Shown here piece by piece: positions 36,236-44,730 of a stretch of DNA of 64,000 nt (position 1 is its first letter; every line of letters begins with the position of its first letter). The stretch spans positions 1,798,001 through 1,862,000 of the forward strand of contig NZ_JBFRYB010000001.1 of the NCBI RefSeq assembly GCF_040892595.1, read 5' to 3'. The position numbers and the translations under genes were made by a program. This stretch comes from Zhongshania sp. R06B22. GTDB taxonomy: Bacteria > Pseudomonadota > Gammaproteobacteria > Pseudomonadales > Spongiibacteraceae. The notes beneath the pieces were generated by a model that worked only from the letters and a program-made list of their open reading frames with translations, was not told the DNA's origin and made no database searches.

Positions 36236-36360
36236 GCGTCTGCTCCTATTGATTGAAACAAGGTGATATAAGCTTGGCGTTGCCCAAGATGTATATCATG
36301 AATTCACGGTCATTGTGACAAATGCGGATATTAACTGCCAATAAAGCGCGGGGGCACCGC

Positions 36361-37092
36361 TTAGCTTGGGTCAGACCAGAATGTGGCGCCTAAGTTTATG
36401 TCTAGCTCATCTTTATTGCCGGGGTGGATAAATTTTAGCCGTGAGGCGTGCAGCAGTAAGCGCTCAGCGGCTGCTTTTGCCTTGGGGTGAGCGTAAAACT
36501 CACAGCCTAAAATGGGGTGGCCAATACTGGCGGTGTGAACTCTCAGTTGGTGGGAGCGTCCAGTGATCGGTATCAAACGTAATTTGCTGTGGCCGCCCGC
36601 CGTTGTGCCGCAATTTTCATAATGGGTTTGGGCGTGTTTGCCGTAGTCGAAATTAAGTTCTTGGCGAGGGCGGTTGGGCCAGTCGCAGGCCAGCGGAAGG
36701 TCGATAAACCCCTCTACGCTGCTAACCTTGCCGTAAACAATGGCTTGATATTCCTTATAAACTTTGCGGTCTTGAAATAGCCGACTCAGCGCCCGGTGGC
36801 TGTCTGGATGGCAGGCGACAATCATCAGCCCAGAGGTGGACATATCAAGGCGGTGAACAATGCTTGCGTTGGGGTAATCTTGGTTTATACGACTAATAAG
36901 GCAGTCTTTATTGTCAGGGTGACGGCCGGGTACAGATAACAATCCTGCCGGTTTGCTGACAATCAGCAAGTCGTTGTCGCGGTGCAGATAGCGAATGGCC
37001 TCGGCGCAATGGGGCACAATGAAATCGGCGCCGGTGCTTGGCTGCTTTTCGGTATGTGAGCTATCTGACATAAGGCTTTTTGGTCGCAGCAT
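36361..37092 (-). CDS. rluA: RluA-family pseudouridine synthase
   Basis: A 243-aa RNA pseudouridine synthase. E. coli RluA makes pseudouridine at 23S U746 and tRNA U32. The catalytic Asp is in VHRLDMSTSGLMI; KPAGLLSVPGRH, DLPLACDWPNRP and PITGRSHQLRVH match RluA closely. There is no S4 domain, as in RluA itself. Start is uncertain: neither the ATG at 37092 nor that at 37071 has a good ribosome site. It may share a promoter with the upstream cereblon-like gene, 33 bases away. Confidence 0.9.
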   Translation of the reverse strand: MLRPKSLMSDSSHTEKQPSTGADFIVPHCAEAIRYLHRDNDLLIVSKPAGLLSVPGRHPDNKDCLISRINQDYPNASIVHRLDMSTSGLMIVACHPDSHRALSRLFQDRKVYKEYQAIVYGKVSSVEGFIDLPLACDWPNRPRQELNFDYGKHAQTHYENCGTTAGGHSKLRLIPITGRSHQLRVHTASIGHPILGCEFYAHPKAKAAAERLLLHASRLKFIHPGNKDELDINLGATFWSDPS

Positions 37093-37125
37093 GGAGTTGA
37101 CGCAAGTATACCGGATATTGGCGTC

Positions 37126-37503
37126 TTAATTTTTGCTGCGTAAAGAGCTGGGAATCAGTGCAAAGAAGGACTCTAGGTGGTCATTTTCATAGTACCAGCC
37201 AAGTTGTTCTGTGCAGTGTTCGCAGTGGGCGTACTGCCAGCGGTAGCCTTGGAACCAACAATACTGAGACGTGGGTTCACCGCTGATAATAGTGCCCGGT
37301 GCCGAGTGGAAGCAGCACACATCGTAAATAACGCCGCCGGGATTGATAAAGCGGTGGTGATGTTGGTCGTGGATACGGATACGGTAACTGCTGGCAGTGA
37401 TCGCCTGGTGGCAGTTTAGGCAAGAGATAAGTTCAGAGGGTTCGCTGCCTTGAACTTGAAATAATGCATCGTGAACGAGCTGCTTTATGGGCAAATTACT
37501 CAT
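37126..37503 (-). CDS. Single-domain cereblon-like (CULT) protein
   Basis: A 125-aa protein that is essentially one CULT domain, the thalidomide-binding fold of human cereblon and of bacterial MsCI4 from Magnetospirillum. Zinc ligands: C28-x2-C31 and C94-x2-C97. The aromatic cage is intact: W83, W89 and W103 have the spacing (6 and 14) of human W380, W386 and W400, within WFQGYRW and LGWYYEN. The family binds cyclic imides and perhaps aged C-terminal degradation products; the bacterial role is unknown. ATG with GGAGA upstream. Divergent from a methyltransferase gene 65 bases away. Confidence 0.85.
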   Translation of the reverse strand: MSNLPIKQLVHDALFQVQGSEPSELISCLNCHQAITASSYRIRIHDQHHHRFINPGGVIYDVCCFHSAPGTIISGEPTSQYCWFQGYRWQYAHCEHCTEQLGWYYENDHLESFFALIPSSLRSKN

Positions 37504-37568
37504 AGCGTTCTCCGATTGAGTTAGGTGCCATTATGGCGCTCTCCGAAAAACCGTTTTAATCCGGTAAT

Positions 37569-38285
37569 ATGCTTACTTTCATGTTTAAACATATAGAGGT
37601 TGGGGCTTTGCTACAAGCGCTTTCAGTGAGTGAAGGGAGACAAATTCTTGCGACCTTGTTGCAGGACTTTTTACCACAGGCAAAAGTGGTGAACACGCCG
37701 CTGCCCCTAGTGCCAGAAATCGCCCTGTTGCTGTTAAGCGCAGATTATCCGCAGCATGATTTAAGTCCTGAACAGACCCAGCGGATCATGAATTATCCCG
37801 CGTATTGGTGTTTTTGTTGGGCCAGTGGTCAGGTTATGGCGCGCTATCTCTTTGATAATCCAGACCTCGTGCGCGGTAAAAAGGTGCTGGATTTTGGCTG
37901 TGGCTCGGGGGTGGCAGCCATTGCCGCAAAGCTTGCGGGTGCCAAAGAGGTGATTGCCTGTGATCTCGACGCCGATGCCATTGTGGCGAGTCGTGCCAAT
38001 GCCGCGCTGAATAAGGCCGAGCTTAGCTACAGCGATGATTTCTTCGCCAATGACGAGCACTATGATGTCATTCTGGTGGCCGATGTACTTTACGATCGCG
38101 CAAATTTACCCTTGTTAGACGCTTTCTTAAAGCGTGCTCCACAGGTCTTGGTGGCCGATTCACGGGTGAAAGATTTTAAGGTCGACAACTACCACTGGCT
38201 GGCATTTCAGCGTGCTACCACCGTGCCGGACTTGGCTGAGTCTGAAGAGTTTTCCAAGGTTAATTTATACCTTGGTACTCGCTAG
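37569..38285 (+). CDS. METTL20/PrmA-like class I methyltransferase
   Basis: A 238-aa SAM-dependent methyltransferase. Motif I is VLDFGCGSGVAAIAA, followed by IACDLDADAI (motif II) and DVILVADVLYD (motif IV). The segment PAYWCFCWASGQVMARYLFDNP matches in layout the PYWAIYWPGGQALSRYLLDNP region of METTL20, the ETF-beta lysine methyltransferase (each here quoted only as a family motif). It is therefore a candidate protein-lysine methyltransferase; bacterial METTL20 homologues act on ETF-beta. The 3' end overlaps the convergent M48 peptidase gene by 26 bases. Confidence 0.8.
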   Translation: MLTFMFKHIEVGALLQALSVSEGRQILATLLQDFLPQAKVVNTPLPLVPEIALLLLSADYPQHDLSPEQTQRIMNYPAYWCFCWASGQVMARYLFDNPDLVRGKKVLDFGCGSGVAAIAAKLAGAKEVIACDLDADAIVASRANAALNKAELSYSDDFFANDEHYDVILVADVLYDRANLPLLDAFLKRAPQVLVADSRVKDFKVDNYHWLAFQRATTVPDLAESEEFSKVNLYLGTR

Positions 38286-39183
38286 AGTCTTGGTCTTGAG
38301 AGCCATTATTAGCGAGCATTTCCTGAATATTTTTCAAGCGCGGATCTAAAGCCTTGGTTTCCGGCTTTGCGCCATTAACTAGGGTGAGGCTTTGAGCGCG
38401 GGCCTGAATGTAATCAATACGTTGGCTTAAATCCGGGTGGCTGGTAAACAGTGCCTGCCATCTGGCCTGTTGGTATTGGCCTAAAATTTTTGCAAAGAAT
38501 TCCTCGGTGCCGGCCAAGTGACCATAGTAATTTTCTAGGGTATTCATGGCGGCCGTATCCGCGGCAACTTCCATTTTTCGACTAAACCCCAGCATCGTTA
38601 GTATGCCGGTTTGCTGGGCGGTGCTCTGCAGGGCGCTGGCGTTTTGTCCGCCGGTGACAATGCTTAGAAATAATTGCACCAGCAATCCGCCGCTTAAAGA
38701 CTGGGCGGGGTGACGGTATTTAATATGGGCAATTTCATGGGCGAGCACCATCGCCAGCGCATTTTCCGAAGACACTTCCCGCAGTAAGCCGGTGGTCACA
38801 AATATTTGGCCGCCCAAGGTGGCAAAGGCATTGGGTAGATCCGGCTGGTCGAGCAGTTGGAACTGGGTGCTGATTCCTGCTGGGAGTCGAGATTGTAGTG
38901 CTAAGTTTTGGCCAAGCTCCTGAATAGCGGCCTCGGCGTCTTGAAAGGCAGCGCTATGCTCAGGTTCTGAGCGCGTCCACTGCCCGTATTTGCTCATCAA
39001 CTGCTGTTCGTAGCGAAACGGAATATAGGGCGCCAAGCTGTGTGCAAATACCAGCAGCAGCGTCACTGTAGTGCCGAGAATAATAAACACCCCGAGCAAC
39101 AGAATAAAAAATTCCTTGAGGGGGTTATCTGCAGAAGTGTTGATGCCCTCGGGAATCTTGGGATTTTGCTTGGCAAAGCTCAC
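38260..39183 (-). CDS. M48-family zinc metallopeptidase, membrane-anchored
   Basis: A 307-aa peptidase with one N-terminal membrane helix (FFILLLGVFIILGTTVTLLL) and the M48 catalytic motif LAHEIAHIKYRH, with the third zinc ligand probably in EVAADTAAM. FVTTGLLREV and TSHPDLSQRIDYI are typical of periplasmic BepA/YfgC- or LoiP-like enzymes. GTG start three bases after the preceding stop, so it is translationally coupled to two YbjQ-family genes. Likely role in envelope protein quality control (inference). Confidence 0.9.
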   Translation of the reverse strand: MSFAKQNPKIPEGINTSADNPLKEFFILLLGVFIILGTTVTLLLVFAHSLAPYIPFRYEQQLMSKYGQWTRSEPEHSAAFQDAEAAIQELGQNLALQSRLPAGISTQFQLLDQPDLPNAFATLGGQIFVTTGLLREVSSENALAMVLAHEIAHIKYRHPAQSLSGGLLVQLFLSIVTGGQNASALQSTAQQTGILTMLGFSRKMEVAADTAAMNTLENYYGHLAGTEEFFAKILGQYQQARWQALFTSHPDLSQRIDYIQARAQSLTLVNGAKPETKALDPRLKNIQEMLANNGSQDQDSSEYQGIN

Positions 39184-39186
39184 CGT

Positions 39187-39663
39187 TTACTGGCCTTTTA
39201 TCTGGGCAGCTTGGGGTGTTAAAGCCGTCCCATAGGCTAATACCTCAATCGAGCCAATACCTTTGCTGCTGCCGCCAGATATTCTACTGGTCTCAAATTT
39301 GGTATTAATAATGGCTTCGGCGCCAGCGCTGCGGGCTTGCTCTTGCATACGCAACAGCGCTTCGCGGCGGGCGCGGTCGAGTAGGGTCTCATAGCTGCGA
39401 ATGCGGCCACCCACCAAGGCCCGCAATGCGGCGGACACCCGTTTGAAATAATCCACTGAAATCACCACATTGCCGCTGACCAGCTCGCCGTGGTGAGTCA
39501 TAAATTGCGTGGGTGGAAAGCGGTCGGTAGACACCACAATGTGGCGCAGCTCGTCTTCGCGGGCAAAGATACTTTTATAGTGTTTGGCTTCGGCGCGGCG
39601 ACCAAAGAAAAACCCCAAGCCCAGCAGCAGCGCAAAGACACCTAATTGAATCAGGCCTTCCAT
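39187..39663 (-). CDS. YbjQ/UPF0145-family protein with membrane anchor
   Basis: A 158-aa protein: N-terminal hydrophobic helix (IQLGVFALLLGLGFFFG) and a YbjQ (heavy-metal-binding-like) domain ending in GSIEVLAYGTAL. Motifs HGELVSGNVVISVDYFKR and RARREALLRMQEQA are as in UPF0145 proteins, which form pentamers; function not established. It lies two bases after the stop of another YbjQ gene and three before an M48 peptidase, an operon. Confidence 0.88.
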   Translation of the reverse strand: MEGLIQLGVFALLLGLGFFFGRRAEAKHYKSIFAREDELRHIVVSTDRFPPTQFMTHHGELVSGNVVISVDYFKRVSAALRALVGGRIRSYETLLDRARREALLRMQEQARSAGAEAIINTKFETSRISGGSSKGIGSIEVLAYGTALTPQAAQIKGQ

Positions 39664-39665
39664 GA

Positions 39666-39995
39666 TTATTTTTCCTCAAGGAAAACGGCAGTGCCATAGG
39701 CGAGAATTTCTGAGGCGCCAGCGGTAATAGAAGAGGTGGAGTAGCGCACATTAACAACGGCGTTGGCGCCAATGGCCTTGGCTTGCTCGGTCATGCGGTC
39801 GGTGGCTTCTTGCCGCGCTTCAGACAGTAGCTCGGTATAACCGGCCAACTCGCCACCGAAGATGTTTTTTAGGCCGGCCATAATGTCTTTACCCGCGTGT
39901 TTGGCACGTACGGTACTGCCTAGCACTAGTCCTAGGTGTTGAGTAACGCGTTTGCCGGGTATGAGTTCTATATTGCTGATGAGGATGTCGGTCAT
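39666..39995 (-). CDS. YbjQ/UPF0145-family protein, soluble
   Basis: A 109-aa YbjQ-family protein: ISNIELIPGKRVTQHLGLVLGSTVR at the start (in parts), then YTELLSEARQEATDRMTEQA and ANAVVNVRYSTSSI ending in ILAYGTAV. Full length for the family (E. coli YbjQ is 107 aa). First gene of a three-gene operon with a membrane-anchored YbjQ protein and an M48 peptidase. The conserved linkage suggests that YbjQ pentamers present or regulate substrates for the peptidase (inference). Confidence 0.92.
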   Translation of the reverse strand: MTDILISNIELIPGKRVTQHLGLVLGSTVRAKHAGKDIMAGLKNIFGGELAGYTELLSEARQEATDRMTEQAKAIGANAVVNVRYSTSSITAGASEILAYGTAVFLEEK

Positions 39996-40109
39996 TGAGC
40001 GGTCCTTGGGTGTTTCAGGTCAGTGTGTCTATTTTGCCTAGGGTGCGGCTTAGTATTTTTGCTAGGGTCTATCAAAGCTGGTTTTTGGGTGTGTGTCTAT
40101 ATGGGAAAC

Positions 40110-40310
40110 TTAAGAAGAGTTTCTACTCACATTAGTAGGCTTTTTGCCTATAGCGAGGTCGTCGAGATTATCTGCTAGGCGTTCTAGCAGCTGTTCGACG
40201 CTAGACTCAATGGCAATGCTGGGCTTGCACCATAAATGACCACGATGCTCCCTTAACTCTATTTGAAGGTGCACTAGACCTTGTTTGAGCGCTCTGGCGG
40301 CGCGATGCAT
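40110..40310 (-). CDS. Doubtful 66-aa protein in a long intergenic region
   Basis: An open frame from an ATG with GGTGG upstream, encoding a leucine-rich helical peptide (KQGLVHLQIELREHRGHLW; VEQLLERLADNLDDLAI). No family recognised. An imperfect inverted repeat GAAACT-7-AGTTTC (40105-40123) overlaps its stop. It may be a decayed gene. The remainder of 39996-40731 shows no other supported feature. Confidence 0.25.
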   Translation of the reverse strand: MHRAARALKQGLVHLQIELREHRGHLWCKPSIAIESSVEQLLERLADNLDDLAIGKKPTNVSRNSS

Positions 40311-40731
40311 TCGCCCACCCGCAGCCGTCAACAAAAGCTGCTTACCCTAATGACCAAACAGGGCTTGGCCGACGACGTCTTCCAAACGGCGTATTTACGA
40401 GCTGAGAGCTGCTTTGCGGTTTTGGGGTAGCTGTGTTGCTGGCAAATAAGCAAGAATACAGCGGCTTGGAGAAGGCTTAGACTGCTTAAATAACTGACTT
40501 TGATATCGTATTTATCGTTTAATGTTGGATTGGCTCCTGCTATAACTACACGCAACTGCTTATTCATTTCAGCATAAATATTATTTTTGTGTTTATAGGT
40601 TTTTTCGGTACGGTCACTGCATGTATCTTGTGTGTGCCGGATTGCGCGCCGCTGAAGTCGGCTTTAATTGGTCGTTTGCTTACTGCTAAAGCTAGGTATC
40701 GGGGTAATTATTCCCCAAAGGGAGTTCAGCT

Positions 40732-42147
40732 ATGTTAAAAAAAATCCTCATCGCTAACCGTGGTGAAATCGCGGTGCGAATAGTGAGGGCCTGCGCCGAA
40801 ATGGGCATTCGCTCGGCGGCTGTTTACACCGAGCCAGATCGATTCTCCTTGCATGTTAAGCGCGCGGATGAGGCCTACAACGTGGGCTCTGATCCGCTGG
40901 AAGGGTATTTGAATCCCAGAAAATTAGTGGGTCTGGCGGTAGAGACCGGCTGCGATGGTCTGCATCCCGGTTATGGTTTCTTGTCAGAGAACGCCGAGCT
41001 CGCTGAAATTTGTGCTCAGCGCGGCATTAAGTTTATTGGGCCTAGCGCCGAAGTCATTCGCCGTATGGGCGATAAAACCGAAGCCCGCCGCGCTATGACT
41101 GCAGCGGGTGTGCCGGTAACGCCGGGCACCGACGGCAACCTAGCTGATGTTAACGAGGCGGTAAGCTTCGCCAAAACTATTGGCTACCCCGTTATGTTAA
41201 AAGCCACCTCGGGTGGCGGTGGTCGCGGTATTCGGCGCTGCGACAGCGAGACAGATCTCCTTAGACAGTTTGATCGGGTAGTGTCTGAGGCCACCAAAGC
41301 CTTTGGCCGCGCCGATGTGTTTATGGAAAAGTGCATCGTTAATCCCCGTCATATCGAATCTCAGATACTGGCTGACAGCCAGGGCAATGTGATCCATTTA
41401 TTTGAGCGCGACTGCTCAATTCAACGCCGCAACCAAAAGCTCATTGAGATTGCGCCATCGCCCCAGTTGACCCCTGAACAGCGGGCTTATATTGGCGAGA
41501 TGTCGGTGCGCGCTGCCGAAGCGGTTGGCTACGAAAACGCGGGCACCGTAGAATTTTTACTCGCCGACAATCAAATCTATTTCATGGAAATGAACACCCG
41601 GGTTCAGGTTGAGCACACCATCACCGAGCAAATTACGGGGGTGGATATTGTCCGCGAACAAATTCGTATAGCCTCTGGTTTACCGCTGGGGTATCGCCAA
41701 GAAGATATTTCCTATCGCGGCTTCGCAATGCAGTTTCGGGTTAATGCCGAAGACCCAAAAAATGATTTTTTACCTAGCTTTGGCAAAATCAGCCGCTACT
41801 ACGCGCCGGGTGGTCCGGGTGTACGAGTCGACACGGCGATTTACACCGGTTACACCATTCCCCCTTATTTCGACTCCATGTGTCTCAAACTGGTTGTCTG
41901 GGGTTTAACCTGGGATGAGGTCTTAAACCGGGGCGCGCGAGCTTTAAATGATATGCGCTTGCAAGGGGTGAAAACCACGGCGGCCTATTACCAGCAGATT
42001 CTTAAGCACCCGGATTTTCGCGCCGCAAACTTCGATACCAGCTTTGTAGAAAGTCACCCCGAACTGACTCAGTACTCGGATAAAAGTCGCCCCGAAGACA
42101 TTGCGCTGGTGGTGGCTGCGGCCATTGCTGCCCACGCCGGCCTGTAA
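40732..42147 (+). CDS. pycA: Pyruvate carboxylase subunit A (biotin carboxylase)
   Basis: A 471-aa biotin carboxylase: KKILIANRGEIAVRIVRA at the N-terminus, the ATP-grasp loop KATSGGGGRGIRR, MEKCIVNPRHIESQI, FERDCSIQRRNQKLIE and MEMNTRVQVEHTITE with the catalytic Glu/Arg. It carboxylates the biotin on PycB. The next gene, 18 bases on, is the OadA-like carboxyltransferase with a biotin domain, the two-subunit pyruvate carboxylase layout of Pseudomonas (PA5436/PA5435). Anaplerotic role: pyruvate to oxaloacetate. The absence of accC/accB neighbours argues against acetyl-CoA carboxylase. Confidence 0.93.
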   Translation: MLKKILIANRGEIAVRIVRACAEMGIRSAAVYTEPDRFSLHVKRADEAYNVGSDPLEGYLNPRKLVGLAVETGCDGLHPGYGFLSENAELAEICAQRGIKFIGPSAEVIRRMGDKTEARRAMTAAGVPVTPGTDGNLADVNEAVSFAKTIGYPVMLKATSGGGGRGIRRCDSETDLLRQFDRVVSEATKAFGRADVFMEKCIVNPRHIESQILADSQGNVIHLFERDCSIQRRNQKLIEIAPSPQLTPEQRAYIGEMSVRAAEAVGYENAGTVEFLLADNQIYFMEMNTRVQVEHTITEQITGVDIVREQIRIASGLPLGYRQEDISYRGFAMQFRVNAEDPKNDFLPSFGKISRYYAPGGPGVRVDTAIYTGYTIPPYFDSMCLKLVVWGLTWDEVLNRGARALNDMRLQGVKTTAAYYQQILKHPDFRAANFDTSFVESHPELTQYSDKSRPEDIALVVAAAIAAHAGL

Positions 42148-42165
42148 GATAAAAAGGATATTATA

Positions 42166-43980
42166 ATGAGCCAAGATAAAGCTGTTCTGATTACTGATGT
42201 TGCACTGCGCGATGGTCATCAGTCCTTGTTGGCAACGCGAATGCGAACCGAAGATATGTTGCCGGTATGCGCCCAGTTGGATGCGATAGGGTTTTGGTCG
42301 CTGGAAGTCTGGGGCGGTGCAACCTTTGACGCCTGTGTGCGTTTTTTGAAAGAAGACCCCTGGGAGCGTTTGCGTAAACTGCGCGAGGCTCTGCCAAATA
42401 CGCAATTACAAATGTTGCTGCGCGGCCAAAATTTGCTGGGCTACCGTCATTACGCCGACGATGTGGTTGAGGCGTTTATTCAAAAATCCGCCGATAATGG
42501 CATGGATATTTTCCGTGTATTTGACGCCATGAATGACGTGCGCAATTTACAGACGGCTATTGCCGCGGTTAAAAAATCCGGTAAACACGCCCAGGGCACA
42601 CTTTGTTACACCACTAGCCCGGTTCATAACACCGCAAAATTTGTCCAGCAGGCCAAAGACATGGTGGCGATGGGAGTGGACTCCATTGCGATTAAAGACA
42701 TGGCGGGTTTGTTAACGCCAATGGCAACGTCTGAACTGGTTAAGGCTTTAAAAGATACTGTTGATGTGCCGCTGGCGCTGCATTCCCATATGACCTCGGG
42801 CCTCGCTGGTTTGTGTCAGTTGAAAGCGATTGAAGCGGGTATCGATATTATTGACACTGCCATGGCGGCGTTTGCCAATGGCACCAGCCATCCGGCAACC
42901 GAAACTATGGTCGCTGCCCTAAAAGGCACGCCCAGAGATTCTGGTTTGGACCTGCCCGCGCTTCAGGAAATCTCTGCAAAACTGTGGGAAGTGCGCAAAA
43001 AATACCATCAGTTTGAAAGCGAATTCACCCGCGAAGATGTCAGCGTGCAGATTAACCAAGTACCCGGTGGCATGATGTCAAATCTAGCCAATCAGCTTAA
43101 AGAGCAGGGCGCCTTAAATCGGATTGGCGATGTTTTTGCTGAAATCCCCGCTGTGCGTAAAGACTTGGGTTACCCGCCTCTGGTAACGCCAACCTCACAA
43201 ATTGTTGGCACTCAGGCGGTGATGAATATTTTGGCCGACAAGCGCTACACAACGATCACCAACGAAGTGAAGCGCTATCTGCAAGGTCACTACGGTGCCG
43301 CACCCGCTGAAGTAAACAAAGAGCTGCGCGCTAGGGCGATTGGCGCTGAGGATGTGATTGATGTGCGGCCGGCAGATTTGCTGAAGCCGGAATTAGTTAA
43401 GCTGCGCAAGGAAGTTGGCGACTTAGCCAAGTCTGAAGAAGACGTGCTGACTTACGCGATGTTCCCTGACTTGGGTCGCACATTTTTGACCGAGCGTGAA
43501 GCGGGCACGCTGGTTCCCGAAGTTCTTGAACCTATTGGCCAAGCAACTCGTCCGGTGAGCGAAGGCGGCGTGCCCACTGAGTTTGTCGTTGATGTGCATG
43601 GCGAGAGTTACCAAGTTGCCATTACCGGTGTGGGCATCAAAGGCTCTGGTAAACGTCATATTTACATGACCTTGGACGGTATGCCTGAGGAGGTAGTGTT
43701 TGAAGCCCTGAATGAATACAAGGCCGAAGGCAGCAGTGGCCGTAAATCGGCCAGCAAGCCGGGTCATGTTAGTACCAATATGCCGGGTAATATTGTTGAA
43801 GTTTTGGTTGCCGTGGGCGATACCGTCACCGCAGGTCAAGCGGTCTTAGTCACCGAAGCCATGAAGATGGAAGCAGAAGTGCAAGCGCCAATTAGCGGTA
43901 CTGTCACTGAGATATTTGTTGCCAAAGGCGACCGGGTAACGCCGGGTGAAGTGTTAATAGAGATAGAGGCGGGGGCTTAG
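42166..43980 (+). CDS. pycB: Pyruvate carboxylase subunit B (carboxyltransferase plus biotin domain)
   Basis: A 604-aa protein: HMGL-like TIM barrel with metal/substrate motifs TDVALRDGHQSLLATR, IKDMAGLLTP and LHSHMTSGLAG, then the conserved carboxylase domain and a C-terminal biotinyl domain with the lysine in TEAMKMEAEV. Sequence is of the OadA type, but no OadB/OadG membrane subunits are present and pycA is directly upstream, so pyruvate carboxylase is the better call than sodium-pumping decarboxylase. Last gene of the operon, followed by stacked hairpins. Confidence 0.92.
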   Translation: MSQDKAVLITDVALRDGHQSLLATRMRTEDMLPVCAQLDAIGFWSLEVWGGATFDACVRFLKEDPWERLRKLREALPNTQLQMLLRGQNLLGYRHYADDVVEAFIQKSADNGMDIFRVFDAMNDVRNLQTAIAAVKKSGKHAQGTLCYTTSPVHNTAKFVQQAKDMVAMGVDSIAIKDMAGLLTPMATSELVKALKDTVDVPLALHSHMTSGLAGLCQLKAIEAGIDIIDTAMAAFANGTSHPATETMVAALKGTPRDSGLDLPALQEISAKLWEVRKKYHQFESEFTREDVSVQINQVPGGMMSNLANQLKEQGALNRIGDVFAEIPAVRKDLGYPPLVTPTSQIVGTQAVMNILADKRYTTITNEVKRYLQGHYGAAPAEVNKELRARAIGAEDVIDVRPADLLKPELVKLRKEVGDLAKSEEDVLTYAMFPDLGRTFLTEREAGTLVPEVLEPIGQATRPVSEGGVPTEFVVDVHGESYQVAITGVGIKGSGKRHIYMTLDGMPEEVVFEALNEYKAEGSSGRKSASKPGHVSTNMPGNIVEVLVAVGDTVTAGQAVLVTEAMKMEAEVQAPISGTVTEIFVAKGDRVTPGEVLIEIEAGA

Positions 43981-43986
43981 TATTTC

Positions 43987-44025
43987 TAGCGTTCACCATT
44001 ATAAATGATGAACGCTATTCTTTTT
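43987..44025 (+). terminator. Intrinsic terminator after pycB
   Basis: TAGCGTTCA/TGAACGCTA outer stem (9 bp, 43987-43995 with 44009-44017) with an inner CAT/ATG, followed by TTCTTTTT. It begins seven bases after the stop. Confidence 0.8.
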
Positions 44026-44124
44026 ATGGAGTAGAGCTTGCGCTCTATGTAACCCCCATAAACACAGCACAGTCTAATGCTCTCCAATCAGCCCCGTATT
44101 CAATATTGAGTTCGGGGTTTTTTT
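44024..44124 (+). other. Structured RNA region ending in an intrinsic terminator
   Basis: After the first pycB terminator come a nested hairpin (TTATGG at 44024 pairing with CCATAA at 44056, enclosing TAGAGC-TTGC-GCTCTA at 44032-44047) and then a second terminator, CCCCG/CGGGG around an AT-rich inner stem (44092-44117) followed by seven Ts (44118-44124). It could be a back-up terminator or a small RNA derived from the 3' UTR. There is no coding frame. Confidence 0.45.
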
Positions 44125-44155
44125 ATGGCTACAGAAAACTGCGCTGAGTCTTAGA

Positions 44156-44434
44156 CTAATTACGGTAGATGGTTTGAATTAAATGAAAGCCAAACTGGGT
44201 TTTGACGGGGCCATGTACTTCTAAAACCGCTTCTTTAAATACCACGTCGTCAAAGGGCTTAACCATTTGGCCGGGACGGAACTCACCGAGGTCGCCGCCT
44301 TTTTTACCAGATGGGCAGTCAGAGAACTTCTTCGCTAATTCGCCAAAGTCACTGCCTTTGGCTATTTGGTTTTTTAAATCTTGGGCTTGTTGTTCGGTTT
44401 TTACCAGAATGTGGCGAGCGCTAGCAACGGTCAT
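44156..44434 (-). CDS. ppiC: Parvulin-type peptidyl-prolyl isomerase
   Basis: A 92-aa, single-domain cytoplasmic parvulin like E. coli PpiC. Conserved elements: [50 protein letters not shown] and TQFGFHLIQ. It catalyses cis-trans isomerisation of peptidyl-proline bonds. Full length and intact; monocistronic. Confidence 0.96.
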   Translation of the reverse strand: MTVASARHILVKTEQQAQDLKNQIAKGSDFGELAKKFSDCPSGKKGGDLGEFRPGQMVKPFDDVVFKEAVLEVHGPVKTQFGFHLIQTIYRN

Positions 44435-44566
44435 GAATTAATCCTTGTTGAATGGTTTTTGGCGATTATAGCAGGCCACGGCCCCTAATTGCCCGCTCGA
44501 TAAGCTATGGTGGGCTTGTTTTGAAGGCATACTCTTGTAAACGTGTTCCAAATAAAAAACGGCTGT

Positions 44567-44619
44567 ATGTATACAAGAGTTTAAACAAAGGTGGGGATTT
44601 GGCGGTGCAGTCACATTAG
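44567..44619 (+). pseudogene. Possible fossil of an integron integrase C-terminus
   Basis: With one base restored in the T-run at 44580-44582 the sequence reads MYTRVLNKGGDLAVQSH and then stops. This resembles the IntI C-terminal motif around the catalytic tyrosine (IYTHVLNKGG followed by a V-x-S-P segment). Upstream codons do not continue the match. It lies about 300 bases before the attI-like core site and points toward the cassettes, unlike the divergent layout of class 1 integrons. The match is short, so chance similarity is possible. Confidence 0.35.
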
Positions 44620-44702
44620 TGCTCAGTCGCTATCTACGCGCCGTTAAAGTACGTGAACAAGAGAGCAGGTCTCATTAACACATTGGAGCCTTACTTAACT
44701 TA

Positions 44703-44730
44703 TTGAAATTCATATAAAACGCGATATGAT
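44703..44730 (+). promoter_or_regulatory. Candidate cassette promoter (Pc-like)
   Basis: TTGAAA (44703-44708), 16-base spacer, TATGAT (44725-44730): each hexamer matches five of six sigma70 positions. It reads into the integron cassettes about 200 bases downstream. Confidence 0.5.

Noticed and set aside
40328..40567. Minus-strand open frame of 79 codons upstream of pycA
   Set aside because: No ribosome site or recognisable domain; composition looks non-coding.
42166..43980. Sodium-pumping oxaloacetate decarboxylase alpha subunit
   Set aside because: No OadB or OadG genes are adjacent and a biotin carboxylase gene is directly upstream, so pyruvate carboxylase fits better.
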